From contig NZ_BBRN01000005.1 of assembly GCF_002090175.1 (NCBI RefSeq), positions 310,001-374,000 of the forward strand: a DNA stretch of 64,000 bases, given 5' to 3'. The DNA comes from Demequina sp. NBRC 110057 (GTDB lineage: Bacteria > Actinomycetota > Actinomycetes > Actinomycetales > Demequinaceae). The position numbers were made by a program, and so were the translations under genes. The notes beneath the pieces are model-generated. The model did not search any database. It had not been told where the DNA came from and was given only the letters and a program-made list of their open reading frames with translations. This document shows positions 1-9,372 of the stretch, piece by piece (position 1 is the stretch's first letter; each line of letters starts with the position of its first letter).

Positions 1-766
1 CGACGCGCTCGAGCGCTGCCTCGGCGAGCGCGCCCGAGCCTGCCAGCCCCGACAGCGCGCCCCTCAGGCCCTTGCGCCGCTGCGCGAAGGCCGCGTCGAT
101 CACCGCGAAGACCTCTTGGCGCGACGCCGTGGTCTCGGGCTGGTCGCGACGCTCCATGAGCACCAGGGCGGAATCCACCCGCGGGACTGGCCAGAACACG
201 GCCCGTCCCACGTCGCCGGCACGCCGCGTGGCGGTGTACCAGGCGGCCTTGGCCGACGGCACGCCGTAGGTACGCGAGCCGGGGGGCGCGGCGATCCTGT
301 CGGCCACCTCGGCCTGCACCATGACGAGCACGCGCTCGAGCGCCGGGAAGATCTCCAGGAAGTGGAGGATCACCGGCACCGACACGTTGTAAGGCAGGTT
401 GGCGACGAGCGCCTGCGGCTGCTCGGGAAGCTCGGTTACGTCGAGCGCATCGCGGTGGATCACCGTGAGGCGGTCGACGGCCTCGGGGGCCTTGCGCGCG
501 ACGGTGTCGGCGAGCGCGGCCGCGAGCTTGGGGTCGATCTCGACAGCCGTCACTCGGGCGCCCGCCTCGAGGAGGGCGAGGGTCAGCGAGCCGAGGCCCG
601 GCCCCACCTCGACGACGTGGTCGCCCGGCTGCACGCCCGCGATGCGGACAATGCGCCTGACGGTCCCGGAGTCGACGACGAAGTTCTGGCCCCACTTCTT
701 GGTGGGCGCGGCACCGAGTGACTCGGCGAGCGAGCGGATCTCGGACGGGCCGAGCAGGTCGGCCAC
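1..766 (-). CDS. rsmA: 16S rRNA dimethyladenosine transferase RsmA (KsgA), 3' end outside window
   Basis: Dimethylates two adjacent adenosines near the 3' end of 16S rRNA using SAM. The first ~255 residues are present; the C-terminus runs off the left edge. Visible are the N-terminal [10 protein letters not shown] segment, the SAM-binding [15 protein letters not shown] loop and the catalytic NLPYN motif followed by [11 protein letters not shown]. The start is a GTG at 764-766, four bases after the stop of the upstream wall-lytic gene, so the two are probably co-transcribed. The order metG-tatD-G5/Rpf-like-rsmA is a well-known actinobacterial arrangement. Family assignment is secure; only the end is unseen. 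Confidence 0.96.
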   Translation of the reverse strand, partial: MADLLGPSEIRSLAESLGAAPTKKWGQNFVVDSGTVRRIVRIAGVQPGDHVVEVGPGLGSLTLALLEAGARVTAVEIDPKLAAALADTVARKAPEAVDRLTVIHRDALDVTELPEQPQALVANLPYNVSVPVILHFLEIFPALERVLVMVQAEVADRIAAPPGSRTYGVPSAKAAWYTATRRAGDVGRAVFWPVPRVDSALVLMERRDQPETTASRQEVFAVIDAAFAQRRKGLRGALSGLAGSGALAEAALERV

Positions 767-770
767 GGGC

Positions 771-1568
771 CTAGTACCAGCCGACGCTCTGCGAGTGGCC
801 CCACGCGCCGCACGGCGTGCCGTAGCGACCCGAGATGTAACCGAGGCCCCACGTGATCTGCGTCGCGGGGTTGGTGGCCCAGTCGGAACCGGCGGACGCC
901 ATCTTGGAACCGGGGAGCGCCTGCGGGATGCCGTGAGCGCCGGACGACGCGTTGTGCGCGTTCGAGTTCCAGCCGGACTCCTTGGTCCACAGCGCGTTGA
1001 GGCAGCTCCACTGGTCACCGGTCCAGCCGCGGGCCGCGGCCAACTGCTGGCCAATGGCGCGGTTGGTACCCGAGTTCGATATCCCGGTCGGGATCGCGGG
1101 CTCCTCGCGGGTGCCGATCGCGACGACCTCGTCGACGGGCTCAGCGACCACCACAGACATGGACTCCTCGCGCTCGACCTCGACGCCGTCCTTCATGGTC
1201 ACGTTGTAGCTGACGAGCATGGTGCCGTCCTCGCCCTCCGTGACCACGGTCTCGGTGCCCTTGTCCTCGGACGAGTCCTTCTTCTCCACCGAGCCGTGCT
1301 CGATCGAGACCTCCCTGGTCTGAGTCACCACCTCGATGTCCGCGCCCTCGGCCTCAATGGGCGCGAGCGTGGTCTGGGCGATCGACTCGGCCTCCTTGGA
1401 GGTGGGTGCCGCGAAGGCATTCACCCCCACCGAGGCGAACGACCCGAAGGCGAAGGCGCCGACGGCGACACCGCCGATCACTCCGTAGGCGGTGCGCAGG
1501 CGCACACCCTTCTTGTGGCGCCGCTCCCGGCGTCCTCCGGGGGTCGGCGTCGTGCGTCGGTAACTCAA
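771..1568 (-). CDS. G5-domain protein with C-terminal transglycosylase-like domain (RpfB-position wall protein)
   Basis: A 265-residue exported protein. A basic N-terminus and one hydrophobic segment (about residues 24-45) act as signal or anchor; a G5 domain (about 75-155, with [14 protein letters not shown] and the ESMSVVV strand) follows; the last ~75 residues resemble the lytic-transglycosylase-like/aggregation-promoting-factor C-terminal domain ([31 protein letters not shown], two Cys). It occupies the RpfB position between tatD and rsmA but lacks an obvious Rpf domain, so a peptidoglycan-cleaving or resuscitation role is inferred. The start is TTG at 1566-1568, supported by AAAGGA about 10 bases upstream. 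Confidence 0.85.
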   Translation of the reverse strand: MSYRRTTPTPGGRRERRHKKGVRLRTAYGVIGGVAVGAFAFGSFASVGVNAFAAPTSKEAESIAQTTLAPIEAEGADIEVVTQTREVSIEHGSVEKKDSSEDKGTETVVTEGEDGTMLVSYNVTMKDGVEVEREESMSVVVAEPVDEVVAIGTREEPAIPTGISNSGTNRAIGQQLAAARGWTGDQWSCLNALWTKESGWNSNAHNASSGAHGIPQALPGSKMASAGSDWATNPATQITWGLGYISGRYGTPCGAWGHSQSVGWY

Positions 1569-1587
1569 ACGGCTAGTCCTTTCGTCT

Positions 1588-1612
1588 CGTCGCGGCCATC
1601 GAAATCGCGACG
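1588..1612 (-). other. Stem-loop in the leader of the G5/transglycosylase gene
   Basis: CGTCGCG (1588-1594) pairs perfectly with CGCGACG (1606-1612) across an 11-nt loop, inside the roughly 120-nt untranslated leader between the tatD terminator and the TTG start. Rpf-type genes are often controlled by leader RNA in actinobacteria; I could not match a known riboswitch, so this is only a structural observation. Confidence 0.35.
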
Positions 1613-1691
1613 ATTCACCGGACTGTTATCTCATAGTTACATTGCGATGCGCCAGTCCTAGCGGCATCCGATGCCTCGCACATCACCGTGA

Positions 1692-1713
1692 TAAAAGGTG
1701 CCTACCAGGCACC
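1692..1713 (-). terminator. Rho-independent terminator overlapping the tatD stop codon
   Basis: On the minus strand GGTGCCT, a 3-nt loop, AGGCACC and then TTTTAT form a compact intrinsic terminator. The loop and second arm include the TAG stop of tatD (1702-1704). It should separate metG-tatD transcription from the downstream G5/transglycosylase gene. Confidence 0.75.
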
Positions 1714-2538
1714 ATAGAGGTCGTGGGAGGTGTCCCAGATCTGGGTGCAGAATGCCTCGAGATCCATACCCAGCACCCCCGCGAGGGTCCGCGCGGTGAT
1801 CGCTGCCATCGCCGGAGAGCCAGGCTTACCGCGGTGAGGATGGGGGGTCAGGAACGGCGCGTCGGTCTCCACGAGCATCCTGCTCGCGGGCGTCACCGCC
1901 GCCGCTGCCCGCAGCGGATCGTTGTTCTTGAAGGTGACCGTGCCGGCGAACGACAGGTACCAGCCCTCGGCAACGGCGAGCCTCGCCATGGCCGCGTGCC
2001 CGGAGAAGCAGTGGAACACCGTCACGTCGGGCGCACCGTCGGCCAGGAGGATCTCGATGACCTCGGCGTGAGCGTCGCGGTCGTGGATCTGGAGCGGCTT
2101 GCCCAGCTCCTTGGCGAGCGCGATGTGGTCGCGGAATGCGCGCACCTGGGCGTCGTGCCCCTCGGGGCCGGTACGGAAGGTGTCGAGGCCGGTCTCCCCC
2201 ACCACCCGGATGCGCTCGCCGCGCGCGAGGACGGCGATCTCCGCGAAAGCCTCGTCGTAGCGCCCCTCGGCGGCGAGCACCGCCGCGTCGTTCGGGTGCA
2301 GCGCGACCCCGCCGAGCAGCTGCGGGAAGCGCGTCACGGCATCGGCCGTCCACCGTGCCGACTCGAGGTCGCAGCCGATCTGGACCACGCGGGTGACCCC
2401 AGCGTCGGCCGCCTGAGCCAGGCGGGTCTCGACGCTCGTTGGCTCGTCCCCTGCGGGGTACTCGAGGTGGCAGTGATTGTCGACGATCGGCGCGGGAAGC
2501 GCCTCGGGGACCGGGGGCCAGCTTCCGTCGCGCGCCAC
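1702..2538 (-). CDS. tatD: TatD-family metal-dependent deoxyribonuclease
   Basis: A 278-residue TIM-barrel hydrolase. Metal ligands are visible in order: VDNHCHLE (His pair near residue 22), GETGLD (Glu, middle), PLQIHDRDA (His), VFHCFSG (His) and VETDAPFL (Asp). The family acts as a 3'-5' DNA/RNA exonuclease and quality-control nuclease. The start is GTG at 2536-2538, two bases after the metG stop, indicating translational coupling with metG. A terminator overlaps its stop codon. Assignment is secure; the physiological substrate is not shown by sequence. Confidence 0.95.
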   Translation of the reverse strand: MARDGSWPPVPEALPAPIVDNHCHLEYPAGDEPTSVETRLAQAADAGVTRVVQIGCDLESARWTADAVTRFPQLLGGVALHPNDAAVLAAEGRYDEAFAEIAVLARGERIRVVGETGLDTFRTGPEGHDAQVRAFRDHIALAKELGKPLQIHDRDAHAEVIEILLADGAPDVTVFHCFSGHAAMARLAVAEGWYLSFAGTVTFKNNDPLRAAAAVTPASRMLVETDAPFLTPHPHRGKPGSPAMAAITARTLAGVLGMDLEAFCTQIWDTSHDLYGAW

Positions 2539-2540
2539 CG

Positions 2541-4334
2541 TCAGTCGTCCCCGCGCATCCTGCCGAGCTCCTCCTCCACGATGGAGTCGTCGAGCTTGAC
2601 GAAGATGGGCGACGGCCTGCCCACGGGCGTACCGGGCACCACCGCGCGGCGGCCCCAGGTCTCGTGCGCGGACGAGTAGTCGCCCTGGATGACCGGGTAG
2701 TGACGGCCCGCGATGTCGAGGTCGTCGACCTCGTTCATCTCGGGCATCGGCGCGATGGTGTCAGTGCCGCCGAGGGCCTCGTGCACCCTCTGGGCGCTGT
2801 GCGGCAGGAACGGCGCGAGCATGGTGTTCGCGTCGGACACGAGCTGCGCCGCCACACCGAGGACCGTCTCCATGCGGGCCGGGTCCTCGGTCTTGAGCTT
2901 CCAGGGCGCCGTGTCGGCCAGGTACTTGTTGGCGTCGCCGACGACCTTCATCGCCTCGTTGATGGCGGCACGCTGGCGCTGGGCACCGATGAGCTCGCCG
3001 ACGGTCGCGAACGCGGCCTCGGACTGCGCGAGCACCGCGCGGTCGGCGTCGGTGGCGCCCTCGAGCGAGGGGATGGTGCCGACGTTCTTGTGGAGCAGCG
3101 TCGCGGTGCGGTTCACCAGGTTGCCCCAGCCGGCGACGAGCTCGTCGTTGGTGCGGCGCTTGAACTCGGACCACGTGAAGTCCGCGTCGTGGCTCTCGGG
3201 GCCGGCGGTGGCGATGAAGTAGCGCAGCGCGTCCGGCTGGTAGCGGGCCAGCATGTCGCGCACATAGATGACGTGACCGCGCGACGAGGAGAACTTCGCG
3301 GACTCCATGGTGAGGAACTCGCTCGACACCACCTCGGTGGGCAGCTGCAGGTCGCCGAACTTGGACAGCGAGCCGCCCTTGGCGCCGCGGCCGTTGGCCG
3401 CGAGCAGTTCCGCGGGCCAGATCTGCGAGTGGAAGGTGATGTTGTCCTTACCCATGAAGTAGTAGGACAGCGTCTCGGGGTCGTTCCACCACTGGCGCCA
3501 CGCGTCGGCGTCGCCCTCGCGGCGCGCCCACTCGATCGACGCGGACAGGTAGCCGATGACGGCGTCGAACCACACGTACAGGCGCTTGGCAGGGTTGTCC
3601 TCCCAGCCCGGCAGCGGGATCGGGATGCCCCAGTCGATGTCGCGCGTCATGGCGCGCGGGCGCACATCCGCGAGGAGGTTGCGCGAGAAGTTCAGCACGT
3701 TGGGGCGCCAGCCGTGGCGCGAGCCCAGCCAGTCGGACAGCGGCTCCACGAGCGCAGGAAGGTCGAGGAAGAAGTGCTCGGTCTCGATGAACTTGGGAGT
3801 CTCGCCGTTGATGCGGCTCACCGGGTTCTTGAGGTCGATGGGGTCGAGCTGGTTGCCGCAGGCGTCGCACTGGTCGCCGCGGGCGCCGTCCGAGCCACAG
3901 ATGGGACAGGTGCCCTCGATGTAGCGGTCGGGAAGGGTGCGACCGGTCGACGGCGAGATGGCGCCGCGGGTGGTCTGCTCGATCATGTAGCCGTTCTTGT
4001 GGACGGCGGTAAAGAGGTCCTGCACCACCTGCTCGTGGTTACCCGTCGTGGTGCGCGTGAACAGGTCGTAGGACAGGCCGAGCGACACGAGGTCCTCGAC
4101 GATCACGCGGTTGTAGCGGTCTGCGAGCTCCTGGGGGCTGACACCCTCGCCCTCGGCCTGCACCAGGATGGGCGTGCCGTGCTCGTCGGTGCCCGACACC
4201 ATGAGGACGTCGTGGCCCGCCATGCGCATGTACCGGCTGAAGACGTCCGAGGGCACACCGAAACCGGCGACGTGGCCGATGTGACGGGGCCCGTTGGCAT
4301 ACGGCCAGGCGACAGCGGAGAGGATGCGTGACAT
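2541..4334 (-). CDS. metG: Methionyl-tRNA synthetase
   Basis: Class I synthetase of 597 residues charging tRNA-Met. The HIGH motif appears as [11 protein letters not shown] near residue 15; a zinc knuckle CPICGSDG...CDACG sits near 145-160; the KMSKS loop has the KFSSSRG form found in many actinobacterial enzymes; the anticodon-binding helical domain follows. No C-terminal tRNA-binding EMAP domain is present. I choose the ATG at 4332-4334 rather than one 9 nt upstream because TAGGAT lies exactly 7 nt before it, fitting a leaderless -10 box; the same AGGA could instead be read as an RBS. First gene of metG-tatD. Confidence 0.97.
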   Translation of the reverse strand: MSRILSAVAWPYANGPRHIGHVAGFGVPSDVFSRYMRMAGHDVLMVSGTDEHGTPILVQAEGEGVSPQELADRYNRVIVEDLVSLGLSYDLFTRTTTGNHEQVVQDLFTAVHKNGYMIEQTTRGAISPSTGRTLPDRYIEGTCPICGSDGARGDQCDACGNQLDPIDLKNPVSRINGETPKFIETEHFFLDLPALVEPLSDWLGSRHGWRPNVLNFSRNLLADVRPRAMTRDIDWGIPIPLPGWEDNPAKRLYVWFDAVIGYLSASIEWARREGDADAWRQWWNDPETLSYYFMGKDNITFHSQIWPAELLAANGRGAKGGSLSKFGDLQLPTEVVSSEFLTMESAKFSSSRGHVIYVRDMLARYQPDALRYFIATAGPESHDADFTWSEFKRRTNDELVAGWGNLVNRTATLLHKNVGTIPSLEGATDADRAVLAQSEAAFATVGELIGAQRQRAAINEAMKVVGDANKYLADTAPWKLKTEDPARMETVLGVAAQLVSDANTMLAPFLPHSAQRVHEALGGTDTIAPMPEMNEVDDLDIAGRHYPVIQGDYSSAHETWGRRAVVPGTPVGRPSPIFVKLDDSIVEEELGRMRGDD

Positions 4335-4341
4335 GGCGACC

Positions 4342-4347
4342 ATCCTA
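4342..4347 (-). promoter_or_regulatory. -10 box TAGGAT for leaderless metG
   Basis: TAGGAT on the minus strand ends 7 nt before the chosen metG ATG, the spacing expected when the transcript starts at the start codon. Confidence 0.5.
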
Positions 4348-4393
4348 GTGACCGCGCGGGGCTCGGCTCACGGGCTGCGGTAACGCCCCCACC

Positions 4394-4399
4394 TAGACT
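4394..4399 (+). promoter_or_regulatory. -10 box TAGACT of the LuxR-family regulator
   Basis: TAGACT lies 24 nt before the ATG at 4424, giving a leader of about 18 nt that carries the purine-rich GGGGGAG ribosome-binding site. Confidence 0.45.
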
Positions 4400-4423
4400 G
4401 ACGCGAGACGGCAGGGGGAGTCG

Positions 4424-6895
4424 ATGATCCGCGAATCACACGCATCAACGCCCGCGGCCATCACGCCGCCAGTGCCGCCGGCGTGGGCCGTCCATCGTCC
4501 CCGCCTCCTGGGCAGCGTCGGCGCGCCACTTATCCTCATCGAAGGCCCGCCGCGCAGCGGCAAGTCCGTCGCCGCCGCTCAGATGGCCCAGGCAGCGCTG
4601 GCGCGGGGAATGAGTGTCAGCTGGGTGGACGCCGGACGCCACGAGCTCGCCGACGTCGCGGCACTCGCGCGACCGGGTGCGGACATGGTGGTGATCGACC
4701 GCCCATGGGTGACCGATGTGGCGTCGGCCTGGTCCGCCGTCGCGGCCCTCGAGTCACCGTGCGTGGTGATTGCTGGGCGTGCGGCGCGCGAGCTTCGGGA
4801 GCCGGCCGAACTCTCGACGGACCCGGTCCTGATCGATGCCGACGAGCTCGCCATGACGTCCGACGAGGTGGCCGCCGCCCTCACCCTCGCCGACGCTCCC
4901 CAACCCCCCGAGGTTGTCGCGATGGTCGCGCAGGCGACCGCAGGCTATGCGATCGCCGTGCGCGCCGTCGCCGCCGCCGCGGGGAGAAGGGCCGTCGATC
5001 TGGCCGATGTCGGGGTCACCACCGTGCGCGCCATCGCGCGGCGAGGCGCCGCCAGCGCCGTCGAGGCGGTACGCGGCGCGGTGGAACCCGACGTGTCCCT
5101 CACCGATATCGCACGCCTGGCGGTGGCGCCGGAGATCTCCCTTGCGACGGCGACGGCGATCGTGGGCTCCGACCGTGCCGACCGCGCGCTGACAGCCGCC
5201 GTGCTGCACGGACTGGGCGTGAGGCTCGAGGCGCCGGCCGGAGGTATCCGGCTCCACCCCGTGGTGAGGGACGTGCTGCTCCACGCCGGCCCACTCGACG
5301 AGCCCGCGCGGGAGCGTGCGCTGACCATCGTCGCCCGTTCCTGCGAGGCCGAAGGTGACGCGATCGGCGCGCTGCGCGCACGCATCGGCCTCGGCGATCC
5401 GGATGCGCTCGCGGACCTGCTCCTGCGTGTCGACCCACACCTGCAGGCCATCCGCACCATTCGCGGCCAGGATGGGCTGACCTCGTGGTCCAGTGGCGCG
5501 CTCGCTGCGCGCCCGCTGCTCGGGGTGGCGAGGGCCGCCTATGCCCTCGCCAACGGCGAGGGCATGGCCGAGGTGCGCCAGTGGCTCTCCATTGCCCTCG
5601 GTTCCTCCGAGCGCACGCTCGCGGGGGCGCCGACGCTCGCGCGACGCATCGAGGCATTGGCCAGCGCGATGGTGTGCCACCGCTGGAATGGCCGATTCGA
5701 CGAGGCCGCCACGCTTGGCCACGAGGTGCTCGGCCTGGCCTCCGAGCCACCGCCCGACGATGCCACCGAGACCTCGCTGGCGGTCGCGGCCACCGAGGCC
5801 GTCAGCACCCTCATCACTGGCGGCGCTCTGACCGATGCGACCGACGCGGCCATCGCGTTGCACGGCCATCTCGGCGAGGCCGATCTGATGGCTTCGACGG
5901 TCTACCTCGCCACGTCGCAGGTGCTCGACGGACGGGTCCGCGACGGCGAGGAAAGCCTGGCCCGCGTGCGTGAGCTGCGCGCGCCACGCGGCCTGCACGC
6001 CCCGCCGGACGTGCTCCTGCGGCTGACCGAGAGCTATCTGCTGCTCGAGCGGGGTGACCCCGCCGGCGCCCAGGACCGCCTCGAGCAATCGGCCCGGACG
6101 ATTCTGTCGTCCCAACTGTGGCCCGCCTTCGCCGAAGTCCACGAGCTCGCCGAACTCATGCGGTTCGGGTCCGAGCCAGCCGAGGGAGGGATCGGACGAT
6201 GGTGGCGCGAGCAGTCGCCCTTCTCCGCCGCGCCCGCCTGGACAGTACGGCTGACGGGCTTGCGAGCGCTTGCCGCGCTCGCCGCCGGAGACGCCGATAG
6301 GGCCCGGGCACTGCTCGCACGAGTCGACCTCTCACCCGGGGCGCCGCTGCTGTCCGCGCTGGTCCATGCCCGCCTGGAGATGGCCGCGGGCCGGCTCGAT
6401 ATCGCGCTCGCGCACGCCCAGCGGGCCGTCAGGGGCCGGTCCGTGAGGGTCGTCGCTGCCTCGTACCTCATGGGTGCGGTGATCAGGGCCGCAGATGGCG
6501 ACCACCACGGCGCCGCGAGATCGACGGCGCGCGGCGCGTCGATGCTTGCCACCCACGGCACGACCTTGCCGCTGCTGCTCCTGTCCGCGACGGAGAGATC
6601 GACCGTCACGAGCTATCGCGATGCCCTCACCGACTCCGAGTCGGGCGCGCTCGAGGCAGCGATCGTGGCATGCCCTGCGCTGGAATGGCCCACGCACGCG
6701 GTGGCGGTGCTCACGCCGAGCGAGAGGCTCACGTTGAGCCTGCTGGGCGAGGGGTTATCGCTTCAGCAGATCGCGCAACGCCGCACCGTGTCCCTCAACA
6801 CCGTGCGCTCCCAGGCACGCTCGCTCTATCGCAAGTTGGGCGTGGCCGACCGGCACGAGGCTGTGCTGGCCGGCCACGAGCGCCGCCTGCTCTAG
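4424..6895 (+). CDS. LuxR-family ATPase-type transcriptional regulator (LAL/MalT-like)
   Basis: An 823-residue regulator. The N-terminus has a Walker A loop GPPRSGKS (residues 41-48) and a Walker B-like strand ADMVVIDRPW; a long helical, Ala-rich middle fits the TPR-like sensor typical of LAL regulators; the last ~60 residues are a LuxR helix-turn-helix (LTPSERLTLSLLGEGLSLQQIAQ, with SLNTVRSQARSLYRKLGV). It probably switches on target promoters when ATP and an unknown ligand are bound. The stop overlaps by 4 bases that of the convergent surface-protein gene. No adjacent sugar or antibiotic cluster reveals the target. Start chosen for GGGGGAG upstream. Confidence 0.88.
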   Translation: MIRESHASTPAAITPPVPPAWAVHRPRLLGSVGAPLILIEGPPRSGKSVAAAQMAQAALARGMSVSWVDAGRHELADVAALARPGADMVVIDRPWVTDVASAWSAVAALESPCVVIAGRAARELREPAELSTDPVLIDADELAMTSDEVAAALTLADAPQPPEVVAMVAQATAGYAIAVRAVAAAAGRRAVDLADVGVTTVRAIARRGAASAVEAVRGAVEPDVSLTDIARLAVAPEISLATATAIVGSDRADRALTAAVLHGLGVRLEAPAGGIRLHPVVRDVLLHAGPLDEPARERALTIVARSCEAEGDAIGALRARIGLGDPDALADLLLRVDPHLQAIRTIRGQDGLTSWSSGALAARPLLGVARAAYALANGEGMAEVRQWLSIALGSSERTLAGAPTLARRIEALASAMVCHRWNGRFDEAATLGHEVLGLASEPPPDDATETSLAVAATEAVSTLITGGALTDATDAAIALHGHLGEADLMASTVYLATSQVLDGRVRDGEESLARVRELRAPRGLHAPPDVLLRLTESYLLLERGDPAGAQDRLEQSARTILSSQLWPAFAEVHELAELMRFGSEPAEGGIGRWWREQSPFSAAPAWTVRLTGLRALAALAAGDADRARALLARVDLSPGAPLLSALVHARLEMAAGRLDIALAHAQRAVRGRSVRVVAASYLMGAVIRAADGDHHGAARSTARGASMLATHGTTLPLLLLSATERSTVTSYRDALTDSESGALEAAIVACPALEWPTHAVAVLTPSERLTLSLLGEGLSLQQIAQRRTVSLNTVRSQARSLYRKLGVADRHEAVLAGHERRLL

Positions 6896-8436
6896 CCGAC
6901 GCGCCGTGTGGCGTACCGGATCGCGAGAACGCCCGATCCCAGGACCGCAAGCCCGGCCCCGAACGTCGCCAAGCGACCCACGGAGGGACCCGTCGTCGTG
7001 AGGGTGCCGGTCATCTCGACATCCTCGGCCGCGCCGGTGCCGTCCTCAGCCATCACGTGGTTGTCCAAGACTCCCTCCTCCGGCGTGGATCCTGGCGGGG
7101 GCGTCACACTCGGCTCCGGCGTCGGGTCGGGAGAGGGATCCGGCGTCACACTCGGCTCCGGCGTGGGGTCCGGCGTCACGCTCGGCTCCGGCGTCGGGTC
7201 GGGAGAGGGATCCGGCGTCACGCTCGGCTCCGGCGAGGGGTCGGGCGAGGGGTCCGGAGTCACACTCGGCTCCGGAGTCACACTCGGCTCAGGCGTCGGC
7301 CCCGGATCGGGGCTATCGGGCTCGCCCGGCACGAGCGGCGGCACGAAGTCGTAGTGGTGCAGCTCGCCGTCATTGCGCACGTGGAGTGCCCAGGCGTACA
7401 CCTGTCCCTCGATGAGGGTCTTGCCGGGACCGATGGTCAGGTCGGCATCGGGCGCAAGGATGGAGCCCGGGACGATCCCGCTGCTCGTGACGCTGACCGC
7501 GGCCTGCGCGGGCGTGACGATGTTCCACAGCATGGATCGGGCGTAGAGGTTGTTCTGAGAGCCCTGCGCGTACATCCCGAGCACCTCGGTGGGCAGCACC
7601 ACCGTGGTGCCGGAGGACGCCGCGATGGTGATCAGGAGCGGAGTGTCCGCCGATGGCACGACGTCGTCGAACGCCAGCTTCCAGTCAGTCGACGGCAGCT
7701 CGGACGCGTCCAGCGTGAGGATGTTGACGTGGCCCTCGACGAGAGAGACGGAGATGCCGTTCATGGGCTGCGACCGGTCCTCCGGCCAGTCCACCTCGAC
7801 GGCACCCCCGATCTGCCCCGAAGCGATCAGTGTGGAGGCGCTGCCCGCCGCGGCCTCGCCGGAGGCGCCCACCAGGGAGGAGTAGGCAGAAGCATCGACG
7901 ACGCTGTCGACGCCCTGCACATTCATGGACTGCTCGAGCACCTTGGTGGACGGCGAACAGTCGCTCGCGTTCGCCTGCTGGACGCAGACTCCCGCGCCAC
8001 GAGCCGCGACCGACAGTCCGTCGAGCGACCCCAACCGCACCTCGCCCTGTGTCGCTGCCGTGCTCCCGTTGCCCGCCACCCGGATCGAACCCGACGATGC
8101 CTCCCGGTCGAAGGTGCCCCCGGCCACGAGGCGCACATACGAGCCACCGCTCTGAGGCAGCGTGTAGTTCGCGTTGCCTGCGGCGGAATGCACCAGCGTG
8201 AAGAACTGGCTGCCATCGCCCGTGGTGGCGACGATGTCCCCTCCTGCGGCGATCGAGCCTTCCAGCTCATGGGCGCTAGCCAGTTCGATATCGGTGGCAG
8301 CGACAAGGGTGAATCCGCGGTTGCCTGACAGAGGGTTGACGGGGGTAGCAGCATCGGCGGTGGCCGTCACGGTCATGCCGAGGAGCGCCGCCAGACCCAG
8401 GGCCGCGATGGGTCGCACCGCGCGTGAGAACTTCAT
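6892..8436 (-). CDS. Choice-of-anchor-A family surface protein with Pro-rich stalk and sorting-like tail
   Basis: A 514-residue secreted protein. A signal peptide (MKFSRAVRPIAALGLAALL...ADA) leads into a ~320-residue β-rich domain of the choice-of-anchor-A type (GFTLVAATDIELASAHELEGSIAAGGDI). A repetitive stalk of SVTPEP/DPSPDPTPEP units (about 370-450) precedes a C-terminus with LTTTG (479-483), a hydrophobic helix and RYATRRVG. That layout fits an LPXTG-like sortase substrate with Thr in place of Pro; no sortase gene is in view. Start ATG 8434-8436 has AGGAG 9 nt upstream. Function beyond cell-surface display is unknown. Confidence 0.82.
   Translation of the reverse strand: MKFSRAVRPIAALGLAALLGMTVTATADAATPVNPLSGNRGFTLVAATDIELASAHELEGSIAAGGDIVATTGDGSQFFTLVHSAAGNANYTLPQSGGSYVRLVAGGTFDREASSGSIRVAGNGSTAATQGEVRLGSLDGLSVAARGAGVCVQQANASDCSPSTKVLEQSMNVQGVDSVVDASAYSSLVGASGEAAAGSASTLIASGQIGGAVEVDWPEDRSQPMNGISVSLVEGHVNILTLDASELPSTDWKLAFDDVVPSADTPLLITIAASSGTTVVLPTEVLGMYAQGSQNNLYARSMLWNIVTPAQAAVSVTSSGIVPGSILAPDADLTIGPGKTLIEGQVYAWALHVRNDGELHHYDFVPPLVPGEPDSPDPGPTPEPSVTPEPSVTPDPSPDPSPEPSVTPDPSPDPTPEPSVTPDPTPEPSVTPDPSPDPTPEPSVTPPPGSTPEEGVLDNHVMAEDGTGAAEDVEMTGTLTTTGPSVGRLATFGAGLAVLGSGVLAIRYATRRVG
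7095..7320 (-). repeat. Tandem repeats encoding the Pro/Thr/Ser stalk
   Basis: Imperfect units of 18-42 bp built from GGCGTCACACTCGGCTCC and GGGTCGGGAGAGGGATCC recur in tandem and encode SVTPEP and PDPSPDPTPEP. Such stalks project a surface domain through the wall and tend to vary in copy number between strains by slippage. Confidence 0.85.
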
Positions 8437-8541
8437 GGGGACCGACTCCTGTCGAAGGGTGATTGACACCTTCAACGCTAGGAATCTCGTGCCGCCAAAA
8501 ACCCGGTGCAGGGGGTGAAAGCAGGGGTGAAATCCCGCCTA

Positions 8542-9372
8542 CTACTCGTAGTCGGGCGCGGCGGGGAGGCCCAACGCGTCCTCGAGGGTCTCGGTGCCGT
8601 CCTCGTGCATCTGCGCGGCCAGTTCCTCACCCACGTAGCGCACGTGCCACGGCTCGTAGACATACCCGGTGATGTCGTTCGCCCCCTCGGGGTAGCGGAC
8701 GATGAACCCGAACTCCCAGCCGTGCTCCGCGATCCAGGAGCCGGCGGCCTCGGCTGCGAAGCAGCGCTTGATGCGACACTCGACTGACGCGTACACGTCG
8801 GCCCCGAGCCCCGTCTGGTGCTCGGAGTACCCGGGCCGCGCCGAGAACGTTTCCGCCAGGTCCGCGCCGCGCCGCGCGGCGTACTGGGCGAACAGCGACG
8901 ACTGGAAGCCGTAGGACCGGTAGGCGGTGGACACGGAGAATCCGGCGCCGTCGTCCGACGCCGCCTCGTACATGTCGACGAGCGCCGCCGCGGCCACCGC
9001 GCGCATCCGCTGCGCCGATCCCCCCGGCACGCCGTCGACCCGCACCAGGTCGCCTGGAACGTACTCGACCGGGTCGAGCGGCCGCGTCTTGTTGACGACG
9101 ACCCACAGGGAGTCGGGGTCGTCGACGGAGGGGTGGGCGGTCGCCGTCACCGTGCTGTCGACCTCGGCGGCCTCGACGTCGGGCGCGGTGACCTCCGCGA
9201 CGGTCTCCGGCGGCTGCGCGGTCACTGTCACCACGGGTGCGGCCGATGCTGCGGCCGGGTCGGTAGAGGAGGTCGCCGACGCGACGGCGCCGATCGCGCC
9301 ACCCACCGCCGCGGCGAGAACCGCGGCCCCCGCGACTCCCGCGCGGGTCCGACGACTGTGGGAGGGGCTCAT
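8542..9372 (-). CDS. VanY-like D-alanyl-D-alanine carboxypeptidase
   Basis: A 276-residue peptidase M15B protein trimming D-Ala from peptidoglycan stem peptides. An N-terminal hydrophobic segment (about 11-33) exports or anchors it; an Ala/Val/Thr-rich spacer follows; the catalytic domain shows YSEHQTGLGADV (zinc ligands His185 and Asp192) and the EPWH motif (Glu240, His243). Two Cys (near 189-205) could form a disulfide. The ATG at 9370-9372 overlaps the rsmI stop as ATGA, so it is translationally coupled to rsmI. No vancomycin-resistance context is present, making ordinary wall maturation likelier. Confidence 0.88.
   Translation of the reverse strand: MSPSHSRRTRAGVAGAAVLAAAVGGAIGAVASATSSTDPAAASAAPVVTVTAQPPETVAEVTAPDVEAAEVDSTVTATAHPSVDDPDSLWVVVNKTRPLDPVEYVPGDLVRVDGVPGGSAQRMRAVAAAALVDMYEAASDDGAGFSVSTAYRSYGFQSSLFAQYAARRGADLAETFSARPGYSEHQTGLGADVYASVECRIKRCFAAEAAGSWIAEHGWEFGFIVRYPEGANDITGYVYEPWHVRYVGEELAAQMHEDGTETLEDALGLPAAPDYE

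Noticed and set aside
2439-4331. Long plus-strand open frame of about 630 codons opposite metG
   Set aside because: It mirrors a real synthetase gene; high-GC codon use keeps antisense frames open, and its translation has no recognisable domain.
8542-9372. Vancomycin resistance determinant
   Set aside because: VanY-like carboxypeptidases are common housekeeping enzymes and no vanHAX-type genes accompany it.
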